Source: Gammaproteobacteria bacterium
GTDB taxonomy: Bacteria > Pseudomonadota > Gammaproteobacteria > Arenicellales > Poriferihabitantaceae
DNA length: 16,011 bases
Reading direction: 5' to 3'
Assembly (NCBI GenBank): GCA_009839585.1
Contig: VXPI01000339.1
Coordinates: forward strand, 1-16,011
Positions 1 to 7,630 of the stretch are shown in pieces. Below the pieces are notes generated by a model that made no database searches, was not told the DNA's origin, and saw only the letters and a program-made list of their open reading frames with translations. Positions within the stretch are counted from its first letter, which is position 1, and every line of letters begins with the position of its first letter. Made by a program: the position numbers and the translations under genes.

Positions 1-575
1 ATCTTGCGCCTAGTTGATTCAACAGAAGGCCTTGTGTCTTTCCGTACAAACTCAAAAAATGCATCAAACCCTGTTGTACCAGTTCCAGAAGCAGTCAACC
101 CGTGAAAAATATCAAGCAAATCTTTTTCAGTATCGTTCTGGAAGGCCTGTTGCTGATCGCACAGGACCTGGACTGTTAGCTGGGCATCCTGTTCAGGATT
201 GTTTCGCTGGTCGCCAAGAATTGAGGGATCTTGGTAATGCTTAACCAGTTTGTGATAGGGGTTTTTGGGGAAGGCGAGAGGATTTAGCCAAAGAGTGTCG
301 ATACAAGGATGTTGCAAGAGTTCAAGATTTGGTGCGATGGCCTGAAGGTGTGCACGATCAAAAAGGAGCAGGTTGTGGCCCAGAAGAAATTCAGTTCCAC
401 TTGCAAAAAGATCGAGTTTGCCTATACCGGAGCGGACCTGCTTGTCGGCCAGGTATAGAGTCGATTCCGGTTCCTGGCGATAGGCACCAATGGAGAGGAT
501 TTTTCTGGTTTTAGGATGGACTTCCAGGTCAATCGACAGGCACCGTTCGGAAAAACGTTCAGGCAATGCGTTCAC
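1..575 (-). CDS. DEDD-family exonuclease domain, N-terminal part of a probable RecQ-like helicase (partial)
   Basis: The minus strand is open from a GTG at 575 to the window edge, about 191 codons, so the 3' end is missing. An in-frame TAA at 603-605 and the lack of an ATG make GTG the likely start, with GGGGA just upstream. The residues form a DnaQ-like 3'-5' exonuclease core: D16-x-E18 in the motif SIDLE, D73 in GHNLLLFD, and D130 in NPEQDA. The segment LNPLAFPKNPYHKLVKHY (97-114) is one I associate with large RecQ-type ATP-dependent helicases carrying an N-terminal exonuclease domain. The helicase part would lie outside the window, so this assignment rests on memory of the family. The gene follows topA by 99 nt on the same strand and may share its transcript. 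It could instead be a stand-alone exonuclease. I am fairly sure of the nuclease fold and less sure of the helicase. Confidence 0.6.
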   Translation of the reverse strand, partial: MNALPERFSERCLSIDLEVHPKTRKILSIGAYRQEPESTLYLADKQVRSGIGKLDLFASGTEFLLGHNLLLFDRAHLQAIAPNLELLQHPCIDTLWLNPLAFPKNPYHKLVKHYQDPSILGDQRNNPEQDAQLTVQVLCDQQQAFQNDTEKDLLDIFHGLTASGTGTTGFDAFFEFVRKDTRPSVESTRRK

Positions 576-599
576 TCGTCCCCAGTCGTATTTTGTCCG

Positions 600-632
600 C
601 TGTTATGGGGCACCAGTGAACTTCCATAACAG
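600..632 (-). other. 9-bp inverted repeat between topA and the exonuclease gene
   Basis: CTGTTATGG (600-608) and CCATAACAG (624-632) are perfect inverted repeats separated by 15 nt. On the minus-strand transcript this hairpin would lie between the topA stop and the GTG at 575. No T-run follows the stem on either strand, so it does not look like an intrinsic terminator. It could be a processing or attenuating hairpin, or have no function. Confidence 0.3.
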
Positions 633-674
633 TAGTTTTCAGGCACGCATACAACCTGAAACGGACAGCAGCGG

Positions 675-3062
675 TTACTTTCTGGAACGGGTAGTCCGCC
701 GGCTGGCTGGTTTGGGTTTCGCGTTCCTGATTAATTCGAGGCATTCTTCAAGAGTGATTGATCCAGGCTCTTTCATGGTCTTGGGCAATGTCACATTCTT
801 TTTCCCATCAGTCACATACGGGCCATATCGGCCATTTAACACCTGGATTCCCTGTTCTGCAAACTCCTTGATCAGGCGATTGGCCTCAAATTCCCTTTTT
901 TCGATAATCAGTTCAAGGGCCGCCTGCAGATCGATGGTGCCGGGGTCCTGATCCTTCTTCAGCGAGGCGTTAACCTTGCCGCACTTCACATAAGGACCAT
1001 AACGTCCCATATTGACCGTTACGTTTTCTCCTTCATGACTCTGCCCAAGCTGCCGCGGGAATGCAAAAAGCGCCAGTGCTTCATCAAGCGTGATTGCGTC
1101 AAGCTGCTGTCCGGGAAGCAGGCTCGCAAACCGTGGAGGATCCTGATCGTCTCGAGATCCGATCTGTGCATAGGGGCCATAGCGACCCAGACGAACCGAA
1201 ACCGGCTTGCCGGTTTTTGGGTCATCTCCCAGTGCTCTGGCCTGATTGACATCGGCTCGCGTCAGGGTTTCGTCTTTTTCCATCACCTGCTTTGAAAAAT
1301 CCATCCAGAAATGCTTCATGAACTCCTTCCATTTTTTCTCTCCACGGGATATTGCATCGAGTTCGCTCTCCATTTCGGCTGTGAATTCATAGTCCACATA
1401 ACGCGTAAAGTGCTCGGAAAGAAACTTGTTGACGATCTTGCCAGTATCGGTCGGCTTGAACCGTCGGGCATCCAGTTCCGCATACCCTCGATTTTGCAGG
1501 GTGCTGATTATTGATGCGTAGGTCGATGGCCTTCCAATGCCATGACTTTCCAGCGTCTTGACCAGACTGGCTTCATTAAAACGGGGCGGTGGTTCAGTGA
1601 AATGCTGCTCGGCCTTGATTTCAAGCAAGTCAATCCGCATGCCCTTTTCAAGATTTGGCAAAAGCACCTCTTTCCTGTCCGAATCCGGCACGTCATCCTG
1701 GTCTTCCAGATAAACCGACATGAAGCCCGGGTTGAGGATGGCTGATCCGCTTGCCCGGAATATCCCCGCTGGTTGCCGTGTTCCAGCGGTCTGCGCAATG
1801 GACACGTCCGAACCTTCGCTACCGATTGCATCTGCCGGACCGACTCCCAGATCGGCAGTTGTGGTATTGATGAGAGCATGCGTCATTTGACTCGCTACGG
1901 TACGGTTCCAGATCAACTGATAGAGTTTGTGCTGGTCTTCGGACAGGGCACGCCTTAGATTTCTCGGAAAACGCATTGCGGATGTCGGTCGAATGCCCTC
2001 ATGGGCTTCCTGCGCATTGCGTGTCTTGTTCGAGAAATGGCGTGGCGCTTTCGGCAGCATCTCGGCACCGTATCGTTCGCTGATCGCCTTGCGAATTTCC
2101 CCGATTGCCGTTGAGGCCAGGGAAACCGAGTCGGTACGCATGTATGTAATCAGGCCAATTGACTCACCGTTTACATCAACCCCTTCATACAGTTGCTGGG
2201 CAACCTGCATGGTTTTCCGTGTTGTGAACCGGAGCTTTCTAGACGCTTCCTGCTGCAGGGTAGAGGTAGTGAAAGGAGGAGCTGGGTTGCGCTTTTTCTG
2301 TTTGTGAACCACATCCAGTACATCCAGTTTTCCATCGGCTGCCTCCTTGAGTGTCTTTCGGACAAGCTTTGCCTGGCCTTCTTCGGTAATGGAAAATTTC
2401 TGTACTTTCTCACCCGCATAAACACTGAGCCTTGCCGTGAACTTGTGACCGGACTGAGATACATCTGCATCGATAGTCCAGTACTCCCGGGGTTCAAATG
2501 CATCAATTTCCTGCTCCCGCTCGCAAATCATGCGAAGTGCGGGGCTTTGAACCCGTCCTGCCGAAAGACCCGTACGGATTTTTTTCCACAGTAACGGTGA
2601 GAGGTTAAATCCGACAAGGTGGTCAAGCGCTGAGCGGGCAAGTTGCGCATCCACCAGATTGCCAGAGATATCTCGAGGGTTCTCTACCGCCTCCTGAATG
2701 GCAGACGGCGTAATCTCGAAAAATTCCACCCGGTAGACTGGCTTGGAGCCAATGGCCTTTTTTTCCTTGAGCAGTTCAAGCAGGTGCCAGGAAATTGCTT
2801 CACCCTCTCGGTCGGGGTCAGTCGCAAGATACAACGCATCCGACTTTTTCATCTCCCTGACAATTGCATCGACATGCTTTTTGTTTTTGTCGATCACCTC
2901 AAAGCGCATGTCAAAGTCCTGTTCAGGGTTGACCGCTCCATCCTTGCCCAGTAGTTGTCTAACATGGCCGTAGGAAGCCAAGGCTTTAAACCCGCCACCA
3001 AGATAACGTGTCATCGACTTGGCTTTTGCCGGAGATTCAACGATGATCAACGGGCTGCTCAT
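675..3062 (-). CDS. topA: DNA topoisomerase I (type IA)
   Basis: This 795-residue protein relaxes negatively supercoiled DNA by transient cleavage of one strand. The N-terminal TOPRIM domain shows LIIVESPAKAKS (5-16), with E9, and the acidic motif TDPDREGE (81-88). The catalytic tyrosine is Y307 in GLITYMRTDS. A further type IA core motif, GIGRPSTYASII, is also present. The C-terminus has no four-cysteine zinc ribbons like those of Escherichia coli TopA. Instead it carries three GRYGPY repeat units, the last at about 744-749, followed by a basic tail (SRRTTRSRK). This is the shorter TopA architecture with C-terminal topoisomerase repeats. The ATG at 3062 gives the expected start MSSPLIIVESPAKAK. 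The gene follows smg by 61 nt, an arrangement also known in enterobacteria. All catalytic residues are present, so it should be functional. Confidence 0.97.
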   Translation of the reverse strand: MSSPLIIVESPAKAKSMTRYLGGGFKALASYGHVRQLLGKDGAVNPEQDFDMRFEVIDKNKKHVDAIVREMKKSDALYLATDPDREGEAISWHLLELLKEKKAIGSKPVYRVEFFEITPSAIQEAVENPRDISGNLVDAQLARSALDHLVGFNLSPLLWKKIRTGLSAGRVQSPALRMICEREQEIDAFEPREYWTIDADVSQSGHKFTARLSVYAGEKVQKFSITEEGQAKLVRKTLKEAADGKLDVLDVVHKQKKRNPAPPFTTSTLQQEASRKLRFTTRKTMQVAQQLYEGVDVNGESIGLITYMRTDSVSLASTAIGEIRKAISERYGAEMLPKAPRHFSNKTRNAQEAHEGIRPTSAMRFPRNLRRALSEDQHKLYQLIWNRTVASQMTHALINTTTADLGVGPADAIGSEGSDVSIAQTAGTRQPAGIFRASGSAILNPGFMSVYLEDQDDVPDSDRKEVLLPNLEKGMRIDLLEIKAEQHFTEPPPRFNEASLVKTLESHGIGRPSTYASIISTLQNRGYAELDARRFKPTDTGKIVNKFLSEHFTRYVDYEFTAEMESELDAISRGEKKWKEFMKHFWMDFSKQVMEKDETLTRADVNQARALGDDPKTGKPVSVRLGRYGPYAQIGSRDDQDPPRFASLLPGQQLDAITLDEALALFAFPRQLGQSHEGENVTVNMGRYGPYVKCGKVNASLKKDQDPGTIDLQAALELIIEKREFEANRLIKEFAEQGIQVLNGRYGPYVTDGKKNVTLPKTMKEPGSITLEECLELIRNAKPKPASRRTTRSRK

Positions 3063-3123
3063 ATACGTTTCAAGTGGTTATTCGTCAGTCAGGTATGGGG
3101 CCGGGCATGAATCCCCCAATGTA

Positions 3124-3606
3124 TCAATGCATGTTGCGGTATGTTCCTTCTACTACCATGCTCTCTTCTGGCAGTGTCAAGCCAAGCCCTGCTGGATAAT
3201 TATCCAAAACCACCAGGGTTACCCACTTGACCGAATCCAGATCCATCGATTCCGGTTCCAGAAACATCAACTGATTGATGACCATTTCCCGGGAAACCGT
3301 ATTCAGTATACCGGCTTGCTCAAGACCCATGATATAGCCCCGAATTCTGGCGGGCAAATGCTGGGTCTCTTCGCTGGTATAATATCGGATACCATACCGT
3401 GCACTGGTCGCATCTCCACCGCCGGATTCGCCAAGAAAAGACAGGTTCTGTATCCAGTCGAAAGCCCGGTCAATCGAATACTCGTCGAACCCCATCTCCT
3501 GTAGCTGGTCTACTACTCCCTGCTGTTCGTCCATGGTCGCCTCAATACCAGCCCCATGGCTTCCTTCAAACAGATATCTCAAAATATCCAGAACACTATT
3601 TCTCAT
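3124..3606 (-). CDS. smg: Smg family protein (DUF494)
   Basis: This 160-residue protein matches the Smg/DUF494 family in length and N-terminus (MRNSVLDILRYLFEG). The acidic, helical sequence includes QLQEMGFDEYSIDRAFDWI and a conserved-looking segment near 71-90 (YGIRYYTSEETQHLPARIRG). Its molecular role is not established. The family is recognised mainly by its place between dprA and topA in proteobacteria. Here it precedes topA with a 61-nt gap, so co-transcription is likely. The usual upstream partners (dprA, def, fmt) are not next to it; a divergent ParA-like gene lies upstream instead. I saw no membrane segment or signal peptide, so it is probably cytoplasmic. No strong promoter could be recognised in the minus-strand direction. 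Confidence 0.9.
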   Translation of the reverse strand: MRNSVLDILRYLFEGSHGAGIEATMDEQQGVVDQLQEMGFDEYSIDRAFDWIQNLSFLGESGGGDATSARYGIRYYTSEETQHLPARIRGYIMGLEQAGILNTVSREMVINQLMFLEPESMDLDSVKWVTLVVLDNYPAGLGLTLPEESMVVEGTYRNMH

Positions 3607-3869
3607 GGTTTGTTTCTACCTGAATACACAAAGTCGATCAATCGGGAAATACCCACATTACTCGATCTTGGAAATCCAGAATATTAATGTCTTCAAAAGC
3701 AAACAGTAAAGGAAAATTGCAGGAAGATGGCCCATTAGTGAATCATCGATTACGTATCAAAGGCAGATCATTGACCGCTCATAAGGTGGCACATTGTAAA
3801 CCAAAATAATTTTTGCGGTATACAGATTTTGTGCAGACCGGATAGTGTGTGCTACTTCAACCTGGCATC

Positions 3870-3878
3870 TGATATAAT
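3870..3878 (+). promoter_or_regulatory. Extended -10 promoter upstream of the ParA-like gene
   Basis: TGATATAAT is a perfect extended -10 element (TGN followed by TATAAT at 3873-3878). No good -35 box lies 16-18 nt upstream, which is typical of extended -10 promoters. A start near 3885 would give a leader of about 80 nt before the ATG at 3964. The rest of the smg-parA gap (3607-3963) holds no gene that I can support. A TTGACC at 3771-3776 has only a poor -10 partner. Confidence 0.5.
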
Positions 3879-3963
3879 ATGGAACCGAAAAGAGGGGCTG
3901 GCAGTCTTGAATCCTTGGTAGATTGTCCATCATCAGAATCTTGCATGCAAATTGACTGAAAAT

Positions 3964-4848
3964 ATGGCAAAAATTGTTGGCTTCATCAGTGAAAAGGGAT
4001 GAACGGGCAAGACTACAGCCTGTTATCACATTGCCATTGCACTGTATCGGTACCATGATCAACGTGTATTGGTGGTCGACACCGACTACCAACGAGGCGG
4101 GATCACAGGGAGGTTCTTCCCCGAATTGATTGAAAAATTTCGTTCCGGCGAGATGTCCGGTACGACCCTGTATCACAAATCCCAGGAACTCTACAGCGCA
4201 GGAGATCGTTCCCCCATTGTTGGTTATCAAACCTGGAATAACAGTATCGATGTAATCGTATCCGATCCCCGCCTGTCCACAGTCACGGCAGACAAACTCC
4301 CAAGCACCCAAAGCATACGGGAAAACAACAAGTCATTGCTGAAGCATCTTCAAGTGATCAGGTATACTTTGGACCACTTGAAAGAGAATTATGACTATAT
4401 CTTGATTGATAGTCATCCCGAGGTATCGGATGTATTGCGCTCGGTAATCTATTCATCGGACTATTGCGTTTCACCGGTGAAGTATGATCGCCAGTCGTCA
4501 ATTGGGGTTGCAACCGTTATCGCTGAAATCGACATTGTAAACGCGGACGTAGGGCTCATTCGGAAGAGTATGGAGGATGAATTCCAACATTCCGATACGA
4601 AATTTGCCGGTTCCATGGGGATGATGGCGCGGGAATGGAGAGGTAGATTGATCCACATGGAGTATGTGGAACAAAATCGATTACGGCAAACAGGAGAGAT
4701 ATTCGAAACATATGTTACCGAAGGCGACGGCTTGAGAAATGCGCTTTTGGATAGGAGTCCGGTATACGATGTGACAGGGAATAACGCAACCAGGCAGTCC
4801 AAGCAATTTCGCCGCCTGACCCACGAATTTCTGGAGAAGTGCCCATGA
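3964..4848 (+). pseudogene. ParA/MinD-like ATPase with an in-frame TGA inside Walker A
   Basis: Reading from the ATG at 3964 gives MAKIVGFISEKG, then TGA (4000-4002), then TGKTTACYHIAIAL, and the frame stays open to the stop at 4846-4848. Without the stop this is a 294-residue P-loop ATPase of the ParA/MinD class. The deviant Walker A would be KGGTGKTT (11-18), the A' motif is VLVVDTDYQ (35-43) and the Walker B is ILIDSHPE (146-153). The TGA replaces the second glycine of KGG, and one base change from GGA explains it. Starting translation after the stop would remove the nucleotide-binding loop. No strong ribosome-binding site precedes 3964. The next gene overlaps by ATGA, suggesting a once-coupled pair. 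ParA proteins position DNA or protein cargo by ATP-driven dimerisation. I see no parB-type gene or parS-like repeats nearby. A recent nonsense mutation, a sequencing error or UGA readthrough are all possible; I favour the first two. Confidence 0.75.
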
Positions 4849-5255
4849 AGGATATCAAGATTGAAAAACTGATCGAATGGCTTGGACGCAAAGGAGCGAT
4901 TGCCGGCCTGGAAGCTAGTAATATCACGGTTTCGCAGCTAAGTGAATTGGCAGGTCGTCAAGGGCTTGCTGTTGACAGGCAATCAAGACGGAGTGAAATC
5001 ATAGTCGATCTTGTCAATGGGAGTGTTTGTAGAATCGACAAGACAACCGAAGAACTGATGGAAATGAGCCATCTGGATCTGAAAAACTACTTCAGCGACA
5101 GGAAAGTCTCTCGACCGGAGTTGTTGAGGCTGCTAATGGAACTGGACACCTGTCCCATGCCCGGCAGTAGGAGGAGTCTGATGGATTTTGCCGCAAGAGA
5201 GATCAGTGACACAGGCATGTATCAACGAGTAGCCAGGGGGAATTCTCACGCTTGA
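4845..5255 (+). CDS. Small hypothetical protein coupled to the ParA-like gene
   Basis: This 136-residue protein is not one I recognise. The ATG at 4845 overlaps the ParA-like stop in ATGA and has GGAG 8 nt upstream (4833-4836). A GTG at 4839 is too close to that site to be preferred. The sequence looks like two small helical modules. Residues around ITVSQLSELAGRQGL and RRSEIIVDLVNG look like a SAP or Rho-N type helix-extended-helix segment. A later segment (LDLKNYFSDRKVSRPELLRLL) has a similar pattern. Such modules often bind nucleic acid, so a cargo-adaptor or DNA-binding partner of the ATPase is a reasonable inference only. There is no signal peptide or membrane segment. Its expression may suffer from the TGA upstream if it depends on translational coupling. 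Confidence 0.65.
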   Translation: MKDIKIEKLIEWLGRKGAIAGLEASNITVSQLSELAGRQGLAVDRQSRRSEIIVDLVNGSVCRIDKTTEELMEMSHLDLKNYFSDRKVSRPELLRLLMELDTCPMPGSRRSLMDFAAREISDTGMYQRVARGNSHA

Positions 5256-5259
5256 GTTT

Positions 5260-5301
5260 CAGTGAGAGACCGTCCAGTGAAATGTACTGGACTCCTCACT
5301 G
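5260..5301 (+). other. Two-part hairpin just after the ParA-partner gene
   Basis: Starting 5 nt after the stop codon, an outer arm CAGTGAG (5260-5266) pairs with CTCACTG (5295-5301). An inner arm GTCCAGT (5272-5278) pairs with ACTGGAC (5286-5292) around a 7-nt loop. Together they make 14 base pairs with an asymmetric internal loop (5 nt against 2 nt). No T-run follows, so it is not a classical intrinsic terminator. It could protect the 3' end of the parA transcript or be part of a structured RNA. Confidence 0.4.
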
Positions 5302-5921
5302 CACCTGGTTGGAGGAAGCAAACGCACTTGGGACATGGACATCGAAAGGTAAACTGTCTCGCACAATGCCTGCAGATGAATATCATAGCCAGGCCTCCTC
5401 GTCTCACCTACGATGCTGCCCGAAAATCTGAGTACGCCAGATGAAATGGCAGCATATCCAGAAGTTGCCGCTAATGCTATGGATTGAGGACTATTTCATG
5501 ATTCAGAAGTTGCGGAAAGGGATCAGGCAAATCATTAGGCCATTCGTTGACAGGCTACACTGAAAAGATCCCCTAATCCATAAATGGCAAACGTGAAAGT
5601 GCTCCAGCGCCCTGCATGGAGTGGTTTTCGGGGGGCTGGCGTTTCACCCGGTGGATGATTCCGGATCCGGCATTGAAGCCCATGGTACATAATGCCTTGG
5701 GCATGATGCGGGCACTCTATTTAAGGATTAGGGAGATCAATACGATTTTATGCTTGACTGGAATATGTATAATGATGGTTCGAGAGTATAGCCATTTATT
5801 TGCGCGATTTGGTGCCTTGTATGTTTCAGTTTCACTGCTGGTGGGACATCATCTGGTTTCTTCAAAATGGTAGCCCTCATGATCCGGACCAGGCATTCCT
5901 GATCAATACCGCAAATTATTC
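5302..5921 (+). other. Gene-poor gap between the ParA pair and the zeta-like gene
   Basis: This 620-bp stretch has no coding region I can support. Two short plus-strand frames, 5262-5444 (60 codons) and 5616-5873 (85 codons), lack a recognisable domain, good ribosome-binding sites and protein-like composition. No long frame exists on the minus strand. A TTGACA at 5547-5552 has a CCTAAT 19 nt downstream, a weak promoter candidate. The stretch may be decayed sequence. Confidence 0.4.
5768..5773 (+). promoter_or_regulatory. Candidate -10 box upstream of the zeta-like gene
   Basis: A perfect TATAAT lies about 150 nt before the ATG at 5922. A TTGACT lies at 5754-5759, but the spacing of 8 nt is too short for a -35 box and no other good one is visible. 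The call is therefore tentative. Confidence 0.25.
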
Positions 5922-6611
5922 ATGGCCGATCAACTTGACAATCGCCCCGTATTCACCATCGTAATGGGCTGTAATGGTGCCGGAAAAAGTGCATGGAAAA
6001 GGGCGAATTACGACATGTTGCCGGAGCGTTATTTTGACCAGGATTCGGTGGCAGGCGGAATCGGTGACTGGAATAGCATGGATGCCCGGAAAAGAACTGC
6101 TGAAATTATCAATGCAGAAGTTGACCAGGCAATTCTTGACAGGGTGAGTTATGGAATAGAGAGCACCTATTCCGGTCGCCCGGGTCGAGAACGCGTTGCC
6201 CAGGCAAAACAGGCGGATTATCGGATCGAGGGCATCTATATGGGCACAAGGTCGCCCGAGATCAATATTGAAAGGGTGGCGCGTCGCGTTCAGGAGAATA
6301 CAGGACACTATGTTGACCCAAAAATTATTCCTGAACGCTATAAATACTCATTGTCGAATTTGCGTCGAACAGTTGACCTGTTTGATCAGTTGGAAATATT
6401 CGACAACTCAGATGACAGATCCTTGAGTGTTCTGAGTCCTGTTGAGCAATGTTGTCTTGAATTCGGCCAGGTTGTTTCGCGCATTTCTGACAGCGAAATG
6501 ATGGATTGGTGTGTGAAGTGGCTGGAAAGTGTTGAACAGTCGTTAGCGGAGAAGGATCGAATTGCCCGAAAACAGCAACGTCGCGAACGTTATGGACGCA
6601 ATCAAAAATGA
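5922..6611 (+). CDS. Zeta-toxin-like P-loop kinase
   Basis: This 229-residue protein has the layout of the zeta toxin / predicted P-loop kinase family. Walker A is GCNGAGKS (16-23), close to the N-terminus as usual. It is followed by FDQDSVAGG (38-46), where the family's catalytic aspartate falls, and by IESTYSGR (79-86), which matches the substrate-contacting E-T/S-T segment. A basic helix, ERVARRVQENTGHYVD, carries arginines in the lid region. Characterised zeta toxins phosphorylate UDP-N-acetylglucosamine and block wall synthesis, but many chromosomal relatives are uncharacterised, so toxicity is inference. No epsilon-type antitoxin gene lies on either side. The nearest upstream gene is more than 600 bp away and the nearest downstream small frame is doubtful. 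The frame upstream stays open back to a TGA at 5880-5882. The ATG chosen lacks a clear ribosome-binding site, so the start is uncertain. Confidence 0.8.
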   Translation: MADQLDNRPVFTIVMGCNGAGKSAWKRANYDMLPERYFDQDSVAGGIGDWNSMDARKRTAEIINAEVDQAILDRVSYGIESTYSGRPGRERVAQAKQADYRIEGIYMGTRSPEINIERVARRVQENTGHYVDPKIIPERYKYSLSNLRRTVDLFDQLEIFDNSDDRSLSVLSPVEQCCLEFGQVVSRISDSEMMDWCVKWLESVEQSLAEKDRIARKQQRRERYGRNQK

Positions 6612-6647
6612 TTCGCTGGTTGATCATGTTACAGGAGAGCCTCTACC

Positions 6648-6800
6648 ATGTTTTCCCCCTCTTTTCGGTACATGAATCTGGATAGGGCCGGGCGCATGAC
6701 GGTGCATGTCGCTCTGGAAGATTTCAGGGTGAAAGGCAAGTCTACCAATTTCCCGACTTTCCATGGTATTTCTGTACTCATCGTGTTGAATAATGCGTGA
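6648..6800 (+). CDS. Possible small protein (50 residues), doubtful
   Basis: An ATG at 6648 follows AGGAG (6632-6636) at 11 nt and opens a 50-codon frame beginning MFSPSFRYMNLD. I recognise no domain. The rather good ribosome-binding site and the position 36 nt after the zeta-like stop are the only support. It could be a small antitoxin or chance. The remainder of the 6612-7025 gap holds one strong hairpin and a T-run at about 6970-6976, but no other gene. Confidence 0.2.
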   Translation: MFSPSFRYMNLDRAGRMTVHVALEDFRVKGKSTNFPTFHGISVLIVLNNA

Positions 6801-6913
6801 CTTGATTGCTGAAACAGTCGGTGGACGTGGTACTATCCGGTATTATGTAGGTGTAGGCACAAAAAATCGGAAGGACGGATTGCAATTCGGACTGGAAGTG
6901 CGGTAAAGCGGAG

Positions 6914-6936
6914 TACAGGACAGCCTGCGTCCTGTA
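6914..6936 (+). other. 8-bp hairpin upstream of hisB
   Basis: TACAGGAC (6914-6921) and GTCCTGTA (6929-6936) form a perfect 8-bp stem with a 7-nt loop, ending about 90 nt before hisB. The T-run near 6970 is too far from the stem for a standard terminator. There is no His-codon-rich leader peptide, so classical his attenuation is not supported. It may be an operator-like palindrome or an RNA hairpin. Confidence 0.35.
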
Positions 6937-7025
6937 GGCATGTCAAATCCTCCCGGGCAAGGCGATCCTCTTTTTTACAAACTCGCATACACTCCAATTC
7001 ATCCCTGGCTACCTGATCTAGGACA

Positions 7026-7616
7026 ATGACAGCAAGAACATCACAGATATCGAGAAAGACCAATGAGACACTGATCGAGGTGAAGGTCAATCTGGACGGT
7101 ACCGGCCTCTGCTCCCTGGACACTGGCATTCCGTTTCTGGAGCACATGCTCGAGCAAGTAGCCCGTCATGGCATTATTGACCTTGATATTTCTGCACAGG
7201 GAGATTTGCATATTGATGATCACCATACTGTCGAGGACATTGGCATCACACTGGGTCAGGCAGTTGCCGAGGCACTGGGGAATAAAAAGGGCATAACCCG
7301 CTACGGTCATGCTTATGTTCCGCTCGATGAAGCATTAAGCCGGGTGGTGCTCGACTTCTCCGGACGACCACTGTTAACGAGTGACGTAGAGTATCCGGAC
7401 CGCATGATTGGAAAATTCTCCGTGGCACTGGTGCATGAATTCTTTCAGGGCTTCTGCAACCATGCTCTGGTCACCATGCATATGGACTGTCTGCGCGGCA
7501 AGAATGCCCACCATATTGTCGAAACCCTGTTTAAGGCCTTTGGTCGAGCTCTCAAAATTGCCGTAGCTGTTGACAGTCGAATCACGGGAGTACCCTCAAC
7601 CAAGGGTGTGCTCTGA
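7026..7616 (+). CDS. hisB: Imidazoleglycerol-phosphate dehydratase
   Basis: HisB dehydrates imidazole-glycerol phosphate to imidazole-acetol phosphate, the sixth step counted from HisG in histidine synthesis. The 196-residue length is that of the monofunctional enzyme; no histidinol-phosphatase domain is fused to it. Metal-binding histidine and glutamate motifs are intact: FLEHM (38-42), DDHHTVED (64-71), HEFFQ (137-141) and AHHIVE (161-166). The N-terminus ([21 protein letters not shown]) fits the family, and a short purine-rich AGGA precedes the ATG. It is the first gene of the his run here, with hisH 14 nt downstream. The other genes of the pathway (hisG, hisD, hisC) are not in the window. 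A cytoplasmic, functional enzyme is expected. Confidence 0.96.
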   Translation: MTARTSQISRKTNETLIEVKVNLDGTGLCSLDTGIPFLEHMLEQVARHGIIDLDISAQGDLHIDDHHTVEDIGITLGQAVAEALGNKKGITRYGHAYVPLDEALSRVVLDFSGRPLLTSDVEYPDRMIGKFSVALVHEFFQGFCNHALVTMHMDCLRGKNAHHIVETLFKAFGRALKIAVAVDSRITGVPSTKGVL

Positions 7617-7630
7617 GCCCGGACATCGAC

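Noticed and set aside
3757..4311. 184-codon minus-strand frame opposite the ParA-like gene
   Set aside because: It is antisense to a recognisable ATPase, has no domain and is explained as a shadow frame.
3964..4848. UGA recoded as glycine or selenocysteine in the ParA-like gene
   Set aside because: Other genes in the window use TGA as a stop, so a UGA-glycine code does not fit. Selenocysteine at a Walker A glycine would be without precedent that I know of, and I saw no clear SECIS-like hairpin right after the codon. Mutation or error is simpler.
5616..5873. 85-codon plus-strand frame in the gap before the zeta-like gene
   Set aside because: No good ribosome-binding site, no recognisable domain, and it spans a candidate promoter box.
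6922..6977. Intrinsic terminator made of the 6914-6936 hairpin and the T-run near 6970
   Set aside because: More than 30 nt separate the stem from the T-run, too far for an intrinsic terminator.
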